From Enterococcus sp. 9D6_DIV0238 (GTDB lineage: Bacteria; Bacillota; Bacilli; Lactobacillales; Enterococcaceae): DNA of 64,000 nucleotides. Positions 35,816 through 45,054 of this stretch are shown here, piece by piece. The notes beneath the pieces were generated by a model. That model had not been told where the DNA came from. It saw only the letters and a list, made by a program, of their open reading frames with translations, and ran no database searches. The stretch spans positions 3,415,001 to 3,479,000 of the forward strand of contig NZ_CP147246.1 of the NCBI RefSeq assembly GCF_002174455.2, in the 5' to 3' direction. Made by a program: the position numbers and the translations under genes. Position 1 is the first letter of the stretch, and each line of letters starts with the position of its first letter.

Positions 35816-36955
35816 TTGAAAAAAATTGATTGTAGTATTTATAGAGGAGGGACGAGTAAAGGTGTCTTTTTATTTGAAAAGGACTTAGCTGAATTTGGTG
35901 AAAACTATGATGATGTTCTTCTTAAGATAATGGGAAGTCCGGATGTAAGACAAATTGATGGCTTAGGTGGAGCTGTTTCTACTACAAGTAAGGTTGCCAT
36001 CATTTCACCTGAAGAAAAAGAAGCGTGGGATGTAAATTATACGTTCGCTCAAGTAGCGATCGATAAGCCGATCGTTTCTTACGCTGGGAATTGCGGAAAT
36101 ATTTCTTCAGCTGTTGGTGTATTCGCAATTGAAAGCGGTTTAGTAAAAACGACTGATCCGATAACGACCGTTAAAGTATATAACACGAATACAAAGAAAG
36201 TGATCTATGAGCATATTCCTACGCCTGATGGAAAATTAAGTTATGAAGGCGACTTCAAAATATCTGGAGTACCTGGGAGCGGATTAAAAATCGAGTTGGA
36301 ATTTATTGATCCTGCTGGTTCAATGACTGGAAAATTATTACCAACGGGCAATGTAGTAGATACATTAACGATCGAAGGGTTAGGTGAGATAGAGGTATCG
36401 ATCGTTGATGCAGCAAATCCTCTCGTTTTTATAGAAGCAGATCAGGTTGGTTTGACCGGAAAAGAAAGCGCTTCGGAAATAGATAGTAATGACGACAGAT
36501 TAGCTTTACTGGAAAAAATCAGAGGAGCAGCAGCAGAAAAACTAGGGTTCGTCAAAGCGGCAGATCAAAGCGCAAAAGAATCGCCGGGAGTACCTAAACT
36601 GACTTTAGTGAGTAAAGCTGAAACATACACAACTGTCAGTGGTGAAACGATTGCATCAGATAGCTACGACTTAGCTGTTCGAATGATGAGTATGCAAAAA
36701 GCGCACAAAACGATTGCTTTGACAGGCGCACTTTGCACTGCAGCAGCTTGTGTGATAGCTGGTACGATTCCAAATCAGCTTCTTAAAAAAGAGAATCAGT
36801 CGAACCATCAAACGAAATTATGCTTTGGTCATGGCGATGGCTTGATCGAAACTACTATCGATTATGAAGAACCAAAAGAAGGTGACGCAATCATTCGTTC
36901 TATATCATCTTATAGAACAGCAAGAAAGATTTTAACGGGTACGGTATTTTTTTAG
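35816..36955 (+). CDS. prpF: PrpF-family isomerase (2-methylaconitate/aconitate isomerase type)
   Basis: 379 residues. N-terminal YRGGTSKGVFLFEKDL and the active-site GNCGNISSAVGVFAIE are PrpF/DUF453 hallmarks, on a diaminopimelate-epimerase-like double-domain fold; C-terminal LTGALCTAAACVIAGT. Family members shift cis and trans double bonds in (methyl)aconitate or 3-methylitaconate. TTG 35816 is the preferred start, 8 nt from AGGAG; the GTG at 35807 overlaps that ribosome site. No prpB, prpC or prpD is present, so the methylcitrate cycle is unlikely; with a CitMHS carrier and aconitase downstream an aconitate isomerase role fits best. Confidence 0.82.
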   Translation: MKKIDCSIYRGGTSKGVFLFEKDLAEFGENYDDVLLKIMGSPDVRQIDGLGGAVSTTSKVAIISPEEKEAWDVNYTFAQVAIDKPIVSYAGNCGNISSAVGVFAIESGLVKTTDPITTVKVYNTNTKKVIYEHIPTPDGKLSYEGDFKISGVPGSGLKIELEFIDPAGSMTGKLLPTGNVVDTLTIEGLGEIEVSIVDAANPLVFIEADQVGLTGKESASEIDSNDDRLALLEKIRGAAAEKLGFVKAADQSAKESPGVPKLTLVSKAETYTTVSGETIASDSYDLAVRMMSMQKAHKTIALTGALCTAAACVIAGTIPNQLLKKENQSNHQTKLCFGHGDGLIETTIDYEEPKEGDAIIRSISSYRTARKILTGTVFF

Positions 36956-36978
36956 ATTAAAAAGGAGATGAAAAGAGT

Positions 36979-38346
36979 ATGTTGGCTTTATTGGGATATT
37001 TGATGATTATTGTATTTATGGCACTATTACTTTCGAAAAAAATCTCCCCTTTTGCAGGGCTGATTCTTGTACCATTGGCATTCGGGTTTATTGCAGCGGG
37101 ATATACAGGGCAATCATTCTTAAATGTATTTGAGTGGATATATGAAGGGTTATATTATCAACTTGCCGGAGGCAAAGTGAAATCAGGTGTCGCACCGACG
37201 ATCACTTTATTGTTATTTGCTATTTTATACTTCTCGATCATGTTAGATGTTGGTCTTTTTGATCCGTTAAGTAAAGTCTTGATCAAGTGGGCAAAAGGAG
37301 ATCCTCTTCGACTTTGTGTAGCTACAGCAGTTATTTCGATGATCGTTTCTTTAGACGGTGACGGAACAACAACTGTATTGATCGTAACTGCGGCAGTTTT
37401 ATCTCTATTCAAAAAAATGAAGATGCGGCAGCTCTACTTGGCAGTATTGATTGCCATACCTAATTCGATCATGAATTTAGTGCCGTGGAGTGGACCGATG
37501 GCTAGGGCCATGCCGGTGCTGAACATTGGGCCTAAAGAATTTTTCTTACCTTTGATTCCTGGAATGATCGGAGCGATGTTCCTTACAGCGTATATGGCTT
37601 ATAGTTACGGAAAAAAAGAGCGTGTAAGATTAGGCTATACAGCAGAGAAAAGTATTGTCACGGATGAAGATTTAACAGCGATCATGTCTTCTCTAGATGA
37701 AGATCCAGAGAGCTTGAAACGTCCCAAACTATTACTGTTCAACTTTATTTTGACGATTTTCATCATGGCGTTACTGATATTGGATACTGTCAACGGTGGA
37801 ATACTCTTCTTAGTTGGGACGAGTATCGCACTGATCGTTAACTACAAAAATCCTGTGCTTCAAGCGCAACGATTGACGGCAAATGGTTCAGAAGCGCTAG
37901 GACCTGTGAGTTTAGTTTTTGGCGCAGGTGTTATTATGGGCGTGCTGAATGGTAGTGGAATGAGTGAAGGAATTGCGCAGCATATCGTTTCCTTACTGCC
38001 TGAAAGTATGGGCGGCTATATTCCTCTTTTACTGGCGTTGATTTCTTTACCGGGGCTATTTTTCTTACCGAATGATGCGTTTTACTTTGGTATTTTACCT
38101 GTGATCGCACCGATTGCGTATACATTTGGCGCGACTCCAGTAAACATTGGGGTAGCTTCGTTGATCGGGCAAGCTGTACGTTTTGCCAGTCCTTTGGTGG
38201 CGTTCCTTTATGTATTAGTTGATCGTACAGAAGTCAGCTTTGGAGATTACCAAAAAGAATACTTAAAATGGGGAATCCCCAGCTACTTCATTCAATTAGC
38301 GATCGCGATCTTGACCGGGGCTATTCCTTTGCCATTTTTAAATTAA
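36979..38346 (+). CDS. CitMHS-family citrate/tricarboxylate transporter
   Basis: 455 residues with ~11-12 membrane segments. Motifs VSLDGDGTTTVLIVTAAVLSL and NSIMNLVPWSGPMARAM match metal-citrate:H+ symporters (CitM/CitH). Enterococci use such carriers for Ca-citrate; the location between PrpF and aconitase suggests citrate, isocitrate or aconitate chelated with a divalent cation as substrate. Starts 24 nt after prpF with AAAGGAGATG, so co-transcribed. Its 3' end overlaps the convergent LysR gene by 9 nt. Confidence 0.88.
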   Translation: MLALLGYLMIIVFMALLLSKKISPFAGLILVPLAFGFIAAGYTGQSFLNVFEWIYEGLYYQLAGGKVKSGVAPTITLLLFAILYFSIMLDVGLFDPLSKVLIKWAKGDPLRLCVATAVISMIVSLDGDGTTTVLIVTAAVLSLFKKMKMRQLYLAVLIAIPNSIMNLVPWSGPMARAMPVLNIGPKEFFLPLIPGMIGAMFLTAYMAYSYGKKERVRLGYTAEKSIVTDEDLTAIMSSLDEDPESLKRPKLLLFNFILTIFIMALLILDTVNGGILFLVGTSIALIVNYKNPVLQAQRLTANGSEALGPVSLVFGAGVIMGVLNGSGMSEGIAQHIVSLLPESMGGYIPLLLALISLPGLFFLPNDAFYFGILPVIAPIAYTFGATPVNIGVASLIGQAVRFASPLVAFLYVLVDRTEVSFGDYQKEYLKWGIPSYFIQLAIAILTGAIPLPFLN

Positions 38347-39255
38347 TGTTTTACAAAGGTCAATAAATTCACGTGTATAGGGTGGGAGTATCCGGTTTTT
38401 ACGATAACCGATCAACACTTCTGTAGAAAATAAATGTTCATCTGGCTGGCTGATCGAAAAGAAATAGGGGCGTTCTTTTAGATTCAGATGTTCTACATGA
38501 TTTTCGTAAACGAAGGATACTCCATATCCAGCAACTGTTAGATTGAGAGCTGTTTCGATATTTTTTGTGTAAAATACATTCTTGGGTTTGATTTGATAAT
38601 AGCGGAAAATTTTTTCAGCCATTTGACCTGTTCTTTGGTTGGGAAAATGCAAAATAAACCGTTTATCTTTAAGCTGTCGTAAATCAAAATAGGGATATTT
38701 GGGTTGAGATTTTTCTGGAAGTAGATCTGCTGTAAGAAATGATCTTGGGACAGCCAGCAATATTTTTTCTCTACGGACGATTTCGTAATCCATATTTAAG
38801 AAACGGTCAGGTTTATTCATGATAATAATATCTGCACGCCCATCTTGTATTTTCTTCTCAAGAACAACAGAAGCATCCTCACTCAATTCAATTTGAACAT
38901 TTGGATAAAGCGTATTGAATTTAGGCAATATTTCAGGCAGCAAATAGGAACTGCGTAATAAAGGAATCGCTAAGCGGATTTTACCATAGCGTTGTTCCAA
39001 CATTGTTTCCAGCTTACTTTGGAAATTATCTTTGATTTCAAGGATGCTTAATCCGGCTGCTAGATATTCTTCACCTAATAGGGTCAAAGAAAATTTTTTA
39101 CCGATGACCTGAAACACTTGAAAACCTAGACGCTCTTCCATATTTTTTAAATACATGCTTAAAGAAGGCTGCGTGATGTACAGAGATTCAGCTGCTTTGG
39201 TCAAATTTTCAAATTCTAAAATTGCTCGAATATACTCAAAATCTTTTATTTCCAT
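38338..39255 (-). CDS. LysR-family regulator next to aconitase
   Basis: 305 residues. N-terminal HTH (FEYIRAILEFENLTKAAESLYITQPSLSMYLKNME) and effector domain from ~90. Start at MEIKDFEY (39255), with AAGGGG upstream on its strand; 14 further codons upstream lack support. Divergent from acnA by only 85 bp and convergent with the CitMHS gene, so it probably controls the carrier/aconitase genes. It is distantly similar to the LysR at 30140. Confidence 0.85.
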   Translation of the reverse strand: MEIKDFEYIRAILEFENLTKAAESLYITQPSLSMYLKNMEERLGFQVFQVIGKKFSLTLLGEEYLAAGLSILEIKDNFQSKLETMLEQRYGKIRLAIPLLRSSYLLPEILPKFNTLYPNVQIELSEDASVVLEKKIQDGRADIIIMNKPDRFLNMDYEIVRREKILLAVPRSFLTADLLPEKSQPKYPYFDLRQLKDKRFILHFPNQRTGQMAEKIFRYYQIKPKNVFYTKNIETALNLTVAGYGVSFVYENHVEHLNLKERPYFFSISQPDEHLFSTEVLIGYRKNRILPPYTREFIDLCKTLI

Positions 39256-39340
39256 GAAATAGATACCCCTTTCATCTGTTTCTTTACTATCAATCATAAA
39301 GTATTTTCATATTAAAACAACATTTTTTGGAGGTCACTCG
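39256..39340. promoter_or_regulatory. Compact divergent promoter region lysR / acnA
   Basis: 85 bp holding both promoters. ATAAAGTATTTT near 39297-39308 resembles the ATAAGTATTT motif upstream of other genes of this locus with one extra A. The acnA ribosome site is TTGGAGG. Confidence 0.4.
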
Positions 39341-42013
39341 ATGAAAAGAACAATAATAATTCAAAACAAGGAGTACACTTTTTTTAGTTTAAAGGCATTG
39401 GCTGAAAAAACGGGAGCCGATATTTCCCGTCTGCCATATTCCATCAGAATTTTACTGGAAAATATTTTACGTCAGGAAACAGCGGAAGGTGATAAAGTCG
39501 TTCATCAATTAGTGGATTGGAACTTACCGAATAGTCAAAAAACCGAAATTCCTTTTAAACCAGGTCGAGTTATTTTACAAGATTTGACTGGAGGAGCTGC
39601 GATCGTAGACTTAGCTTCTTTGAGAAAAGCGGTGAAGGATTTTGGTCAAGATCCCAATATCATCAATCCAGAAATTCCTGTTGATTTAGTGATCGATCAT
39701 TCAGTTCAAGTTGATTTTGCAGGGTCAAAAACAGCATTTCAGAAAAATGAAGAGCTGGAATTTGCGCGAAATATGGAACGCTATAGTTTCTTTAAATGGG
39801 CAGAGCAATCCTTTGATTCGTTTAGAGTGGTTCCACCGGCAACCGGGATCGTTCACCAAGTCAATTTAGAATATCTGGCGGATGTCGTAACGGAAAGAGA
39901 CACTAAAAACGAAAACCTTCTTTTCCCAGATACTTTAGTGGGGACAGATTCACATACAACAATGATCAATGCACTAGGAGTTTTAGGCTGGGGAGTTGGC
40001 GGCATCGAGGCAGAGGCAGGAATGTTAGGACAGCCATGCTACTTAACGACACCTGATGTTATTGGTGTTCGTTTAACTGGATCACTTAAAAATGGCGCGA
40101 CTGCTACAGATTTAGCTTTGACGCTTACGCAGCTATTACGAGAAAAAAATGTTGTTGGAAAATTTGTTGAATACTTTGGTGAAGGTCTCGCTCATTTGAC
40201 TGTATCGGATCGTTCTGTTGTAGCAAATATGGCACCTGAATATGGGGCAACTTGCGGATTTTTCCCGATCGATCAAGAAACACTCAACTATTTAGATTTC
40301 AGCGGAAGAGATCCTGAACAACGAGCGATCATTGAAGCCTATGTAAAAGAAAATCAGCTATTTTATGACGCTGCGAAAGAAGCAGACTATACAGAAATCA
40401 TCGAATTGAACCTAAGCGACATCGAACCAAGCTTAGCAGGACCCAAACGTCCGCAAGATTTGGTGCCACTATCAAAAGTCAAACAAGGATTCATCGATTC
40501 GCTTACGAAGCCTAATGGGAACAGCGGGTACGGTTTAGCAGCAGGAGAAGAAAAGAAGCAAGCAACGATCAACTATGAAGATGGTACACAAGAGACGATC
40601 GAAACAGGAGCAGTCGTTATTGCTTCGATCACAAGTTGTACAAATACAAGTAATCCGTTCATCATGCTGAGTGCAGGACTACTTGCAAAAAAAGCAGTTG
40701 AAAAAGGATTATCAGTGAAACGATATGTGAAGACATCATTGTCGCCTGGTTCAAAAGTAGCAACACGTTACTTTGAAGATGCTGGCTTACTTCCATACTT
40801 AGAAAAACTAGGGTTTGATGTGATTGGTTATGGCTGTATGACCTGTGTTGGAAACTCTGGACCACTGGATGAAACGATCAGCCAAGTGATTCAAGATGAA
40901 AATTTACTTGTTTCAGCTGTCCTCAGTGGCAATCGTAATTTTGAAGGACGTATCCATGCCGATGTAAAAGCAGGCTATCTAGCAGCACCGCACTTAGTGA
41001 TTGCCTATGCTCTAGCCGGAAATGTCAATGTTGATCTGACAACAGAACCATTAGGCTTTGATTCAGAAGGCGCGCCAGTCTATCTGAAAGACATCATGCC
41101 GAGCAATGAGGAAGTGGAACAGTTGATCAATCGTTATGTCAAAACAGACCTATACAAAGAAGAATATGGTTCTGTGTTCAACTCAAATCAACACTGGAAC
41201 AATATTGAAACAACACCATCGATGACTTATGAATGGGATGAAAAATCGACTTATATTGCCAATCCGCCTTATTTTGAAGCGCTGGAATCTCAAGCTCAGT
41301 CGATTCAAGCTTTAAAAAATCAACGAGTGTTGGCTAAATTGGGCGATTCGATCACGACGGATCACCTTTCTCCAGTGGGCTCGATTCCGTTACAGTCACC
41401 TGCGGGGAAATATTTGACAGAGCATGGTGTGCGACCTCAAGCCTTTAACTCTTACGGCAGTCGACGCGGCAATCACGAAGTGATGGTACGCGGAACACTG
41501 AATAACATTCGATTACGTAATGAATTAGCCGATGGGAAAGAAGGCGGATATACAAAACATTTTCCAACTGGAGAGATCTTGACAATATTTGATGCAAGTG
41601 AAAAATATCTCAAAGAGGATGTTGGTTTGCTTATCTTAGCTGGAGAAGACTATGGCATGGGTTCTTCTAGAGACTGGGCAGCGAAAGGTGTTCGGCTGCT
41701 TGGAGTGAATACAGTGATCGCTAAAAGTTTTGAACGAATCCATCGTTCGAATCTATTGATGATGGGCGTTTTACCACTTCAATTTGTTGAGGGACAGGAT
41801 GCAGATAGTTTAGGATTGACTGGCGAGGAAAGCTTTGACTTCATTATCGATGACTCGATCAAACCAAATGACATCATTAGTGTTCGAGCGACAAACGCAA
41901 ATGGCGATGTGACTGGATTTAAAGTACGTGCAAGATTTGAGTCAGAAACGGAGATCGATTATTACCGAAATCAAGGGATTCTACCAATGGTACTAAGAAA
42001 CAAACTAAGCTAA
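39341..42013 (+). CDS. acnA: Aconitate hydratase A
   Basis: 890 residues, complete AcnA/IRP type. Substrate and cluster motifs: TDSHTTMINALGVLGWGVGGIEAE, ASITSCTNTSNP (first cluster Cys), GCMTCVGNSGPL (two more Cys), and the swivel-domain YGSRRGNHEVMVRGT and GMGSSRDWAAKGV. Interconverts citrate, cis-aconitate and isocitrate with a [4Fe-4S] centre. Enterococci generally lack a TCA cycle and aconitase, so a full copy inside a carrier/isomerase cluster is accessory and likely serves aconitate or isocitrate catabolism to citrate, which citrate lyase could then split (lyase not in this window). Confidence 0.96.
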   Translation: MKRTIIIQNKEYTFFSLKALAEKTGADISRLPYSIRILLENILRQETAEGDKVVHQLVDWNLPNSQKTEIPFKPGRVILQDLTGGAAIVDLASLRKAVKDFGQDPNIINPEIPVDLVIDHSVQVDFAGSKTAFQKNEELEFARNMERYSFFKWAEQSFDSFRVVPPATGIVHQVNLEYLADVVTERDTKNENLLFPDTLVGTDSHTTMINALGVLGWGVGGIEAEAGMLGQPCYLTTPDVIGVRLTGSLKNGATATDLALTLTQLLREKNVVGKFVEYFGEGLAHLTVSDRSVVANMAPEYGATCGFFPIDQETLNYLDFSGRDPEQRAIIEAYVKENQLFYDAAKEADYTEIIELNLSDIEPSLAGPKRPQDLVPLSKVKQGFIDSLTKPNGNSGYGLAAGEEKKQATINYEDGTQETIETGAVVIASITSCTNTSNPFIMLSAGLLAKKAVEKGLSVKRYVKTSLSPGSKVATRYFEDAGLLPYLEKLGFDVIGYGCMTCVGNSGPLDETISQVIQDENLLVSAVLSGNRNFEGRIHADVKAGYLAAPHLVIAYALAGNVNVDLTTEPLGFDSEGAPVYLKDIMPSNEEVEQLINRYVKTDLYKEEYGSVFNSNQHWNNIETTPSMTYEWDEKSTYIANPPYFEALESQAQSIQALKNQRVLAKLGDSITTDHLSPVGSIPLQSPAGKYLTEHGVRPQAFNSYGSRRGNHEVMVRGTLNNIRLRNELADGKEGGYTKHFPTGEILTIFDASEKYLKEDVGLLILAGEDYGMGSSRDWAAKGVRLLGVNTVIAKSFERIHRSNLLMMGVLPLQFVEGQDADSLGLTGEESFDFIIDDSIKPNDIISVRATNANGDVTGFKVRARFESETEIDYYRNQGILPMVLRNKLS

Positions 42014-42035
42014 AAAACAAATAGGAGCAAACTAA

Positions 42036-42740
42036 ATGACACATATGATAGATGTAGCTGAAATTGTTGCAGAAAACTTAGACTTCAGTAGCACAAAATC
42101 ATTGAAAACAGTGGTGTATTCAGCGTTGAAAAAAACGATCTTAAATGGAGAGATTCCAGCAGGGACGAGGATCAATGAATTATTTCTTTGCAACAAAGTG
42201 AGTATCAGTAGAACACCGTTACGTTCCGCCCTGCAACGTCTTCATGATGAAAACCTCTTAGAATATGTGCCGGGGAGCGGGATGATCGTCAAAGGAATCA
42301 CGAGCAAAGATGCGTATGAAATTTTCACCATTAGAAAATCGTTGGATCGATTAGCAACGATCACTGCAATGCACGAAATGAATGATCGTGATTTTGAAGA
42401 GTTCGAACAAATCGTGTCGCTCATGCAAAAGCAGGGAGAAAACGGTGAGGAATTGGCTTCAATATTCACTGATTTCAACGAATTCATTTACTCTAAGAGT
42501 CAGTTATTTCGGCTTAGAGATACGAGGGAAAACATCCAAAATTATTTAAGCTATTTTAGAGAATTATCTGTGCATTCGAATGATCGAAGAGCGAATGCGA
42601 TCGAAGACCATGTGAAACTTTACTATTATATGAAAACAAAAAATGAGAAACAGGTAGAACTTCTTTTGGACGAACATTTGGAAAATGCGCTGGACGGCAT
42701 CTTAAGTGAGATGGATAAAAAGGTGCTGCAGGCAATCTAA
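42036..42740 (+). CDS. GntR-family regulator (FadR/FCD-like)
   Basis: 234 residues. Winged HTH at ~25-90 (VYSALKKTILNGEIPAGTRINELFL, SISRTPLRSALQRLHDENLLEYV) followed by an all-helical ligand-binding domain. 22 nt after acnA with AGGAG, so it is probably the last gene of the aconitase operon and may autoregulate it. FCD-type GntR proteins often sense carboxylates; ligand here unknown. Confidence 0.83.
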   Translation: MTHMIDVAEIVAENLDFSSTKSLKTVVYSALKKTILNGEIPAGTRINELFLCNKVSISRTPLRSALQRLHDENLLEYVPGSGMIVKGITSKDAYEIFTIRKSLDRLATITAMHEMNDRDFEEFEQIVSLMQKQGENGEELASIFTDFNEFIYSKSQLFRLRDTRENIQNYLSYFRELSVHSNDRRANAIEDHVKLYYYMKTKNEKQVELLLDEHLENALDGILSEMDKKVLQAI

Positions 42741-42770
42741 GATTTTGTCTAATTAAATATTTGTAAAAAT

Positions 42771-43007
42771 GAGAGAGTGTGGGACAGAAGTGTTCAACTC
42801 TAAGAAATAAGCTGGAATTCACGAAAATTGTACTACAAATTTTTGTGGATTTCAGTTTATTTTTGAAGCTTTCAACTTGTGGTGCTTTAGCATGTAGAAT
42901 TAATTTTACTAGCTTCATTTTGTTCCTTGAACAATAGTGAAATTATATCCCTTAACTGATAGGATCGAAGCATTGTGTAGTAGTTACTTCTGTTTCGCAC
43001 GCTCTTC
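42771..43007. repeat. Large imperfect palindromic repeat, interrupted copy
   Basis: Left arm starting GAGAGAGTGTGGGACAGAAG runs into an inner stem (AAATAAGCTGGAATTCACGA with its near complement ending at ~42872). The outer right arm (ACTTCTGTTTCGCACGCTC, 42986-43004) is displaced by ~110 bp of unrelated sequence. Same family as the intact copy at 52961-53074. The region 42741-43117 has no supported gene. Confidence 0.7.
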
Positions 43008-43117
43008 TTTAAAGCTGATTCTCTAAAGTTTTTCCAAAATCCTCAAGTCTACACTTTCTTTTCTATCCATAGAAAGTTATAATAAAAAGCGTATGATTCA
43101 AGGAAAAGGGATGACGA

Positions 43118-44302
43118 ATGAATAAAAATAAATTACTAAATAACTTAGATAATCGAATCGACTACGGAGTGATCTTACCTGTTTTTCTTCTGTCGATCAT
43201 AGGAATACTTTCATTATATGTAGCATTGAGCAATGATCCGTTACGGCCTGAGATAGGGAATATGTTGATGAAGCAAGGACTATGGTACCTTGTTGGCGGC
43301 ATCAGTATCGTTGTGGTGATGCATTTTAACTCGAAGTTACTTTGGCGATTGACACCGATTTTTTACGCCATTGGTCTTGTGATGATGGGTCTATTGCTTA
43401 AGTTTTATGATCCTTATTTAGAGTCTCAAACAGGGTCTAAAAACTGGATTTCTTTTGGTGGTACGACGTTTCAGCCATCTGAATTGATGAAAATTGCTTT
43501 TATTTTGATGCTAGCTTATATTGTCACAATGCATAATGTGAAGAACGTTGATCGGACATTGAAATCTGATTTTTGGTTGATCGGTAAGATGCTGTTGGTG
43601 ACACTGCCTGTTCTGATTTTGATTTTACTACAAGATGACTTTGGAACGATGTTGGTTTTCTTAGCCATTTTCAGTGGCGTTTTCTTGATGTCAGGGATTT
43701 CCTGGAAAATTATTTTACCGACGTTTTTAGTAGCTATCTTGATTGGGGCTGGAACGATTTATCTTGTGACAACAACAGCAGGGCGAGAGTTTCTTTATTC
43801 GGTTGGATTTAAGTCTTATCAGTTTGAACGGATCGACTTATGGATGAAGCCGTTTCATCATGATCCAAATCGTTCGCAGCAACCAGCGCTTGCGTTGACT
43901 GCTATTGGTTCAGGCGGATTATTTGGTAAAGGATTCAATAATAGCGATGTGTATGTGCCTGTCAGAGAATCAGATATGATTTTCACGGTTGTGGGAGAAA
44001 ACTTTGGTTTCATTGGCGGATGTTTTATTATTTTGCTATACTTTATCTTGATTTACCGCATGATCAAAGTTTGTTTTGAGACGAATAATGAATTTTATGC
44101 CTATATTGCGACAGGGATCATCATGATGATCTTGTTCCACGTATTTGAAAATATCGGTGCAAACATTGGACTTCTGCCATTGACAGGGATTCCGTTGCCA
44201 TTTATTAGTCAGGGTGGTTCATCTATTTTAGGAAATATGCTGGGCGTAGGTTTGATCATGTCTATGAAATATCAAAAAGAAGCAGTGATCGAAGAATATT
44301 AA
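43118..44302 (+). CDS. FtsW/RodA/SpoVE-family peptidoglycan glycosyltransferase
   Basis: 394 residues, ten or so membrane segments. SEDS signatures: GSKNWISFGGTTFQPSELMK, PVRESDMIFTVVGENFGFIGG, and C-terminal PLTGIPLPFISQGGSSILGNM. SEDS proteins polymerise lipid II with a partner class B PBP. RodA versus FtsW cannot be settled; the absence of division genes around it and the sequence feel RodA-like. Located in core-type context with the following redox genes. Confidence 0.88.
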   Translation: MNKNKLLNNLDNRIDYGVILPVFLLSIIGILSLYVALSNDPLRPEIGNMLMKQGLWYLVGGISIVVVMHFNSKLLWRLTPIFYAIGLVMMGLLLKFYDPYLESQTGSKNWISFGGTTFQPSELMKIAFILMLAYIVTMHNVKNVDRTLKSDFWLIGKMLLVTLPVLILILLQDDFGTMLVFLAIFSGVFLMSGISWKIILPTFLVAILIGAGTIYLVTTTAGREFLYSVGFKSYQFERIDLWMKPFHHDPNRSQQPALALTAIGSGGLFGKGFNNSDVYVPVRESDMIFTVVGENFGFIGGCFIILLYFILIYRMIKVCFETNNEFYAYIATGIIMMILFHVFENIGANIGLLPLTGIPLPFISQGGSSILGNMLGVGLIMSMKYQKEAVIEEY

Positions 44303-44320
44303 ACGAAAGAGGGCGTTAGA

Positions 44321-44677
44321 ATGTATACATTTTTCTGGTATCCAAAGTGTTCAACATGTAAAAAGGCAAAGGCTTGGTTAGATGAAAAACAGGTCAACTA
44401 TGAAACGATCGATATGATCGAAAATCCGCCAACAGCAAAACAGTTAACAAGCTGGATGGAGCAAAGTGATCTGCCTGTTCGTCGTTTCTTCAATACAAGC
44501 GGTATTCGTTATAGAGAACAAGGCTTGAAAGACAAAGTCAATGACTTTTCGATCAAAGAAGCCAGCGAGCTTTTAGCGACAGACGGCATGTTGATCAAAC
44601 GTCCGATTTTTGTTAAAGGAGATCAATTTTTAGCGAACGGATTTAAAGAATCTGATTACGAAGGAGCTATTCAATAA
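44321..44677 (+). CDS. Spx/MgsR/ArsC-like protein
   Basis: 118 residues with thioredoxin-like fold and the CSTC motif (YPKCSTCKKAKAWLDEK), followed by IRYREQGLKDKV and the MLIKRPIF segment. This is the YffB/Spx/ArsC family common in Firmicutes; the spacing and RPI motif match the arsenate-reductase-related branch, not the classical Spx. It is unrelated in position to the ars genes at 58255 onwards. One base overlaps the next gene. Function uncertain. Confidence 0.8.
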   Translation: MYTFFWYPKCSTCKKAKAWLDEKQVNYETIDMIENPPTAKQLTSWMEQSDLPVRRFFNTSGIRYREQGLKDKVNDFSIKEASELLATDGMLIKRPIFVKGDQFLANGFKESDYEGAIQ

Positions 44678-45006
44678 TGGCTGAAGAAGTAAAAATCATT
44701 GATAACTTATGGGTCTTGAAAACCGCTGAAGGATACAAGGTAGGCTTAACCAATGAAGCGCAAGAAGAATTAGGTAATATCACTTTTGCAACATTACCAA
44801 AAGTGGGTCAAGAATTAAAAAAAGGTGATTCCTTGATTGAAGTGGAAGCGGAAAAAGCAGTTAGTGAATTTAGTTCACCAGTAACTGGAACGGTCGCTTC
44901 TATCAATGAAGCTGCTGAAAATGAGCCAAGTGTCCTTGATGATCCTAATCAATCAAATGCATGGATCGCTATTTTAACTGACGTTAACGAAGAAGAGCTA
45001 GTATAA
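44677..45006 (+). CDS. GcvH-like lipoyl-domain protein
   Basis: 109 residues, shorter than the usual ~125. Contains the lipoyl barrel with the modification lysine in LIEVEAEKAVSEFSSPVTGTV. No P, T or L proteins of glycine cleavage are nearby; in Firmicutes such GcvH homologues also serve as lipoate carriers for 2-oxoacid dehydrogenases. Overlaps the previous gene by one base, so the redox protein and lipoyl carrier are translationally coupled. Confidence 0.8.
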   Translation: MAEEVKIIDNLWVLKTAEGYKVGLTNEAQEELGNITFATLPKVGQELKKGDSLIEVEAEKAVSEFSSPVTGTVASINEAAENEPSVLDDPNQSNAWIAILTDVNEEELV

Positions 45007-45054
45007 GCATAAAAATGTTTGACAAGTGTTTTGGTTGTTGCTATAATTTCATCA

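Noticed and set aside
44321..44677. Arsenate reductase belonging to the ars island
   Set aside because: It lies 13 kb away outside the element in core context; the family includes non-arsenate members.
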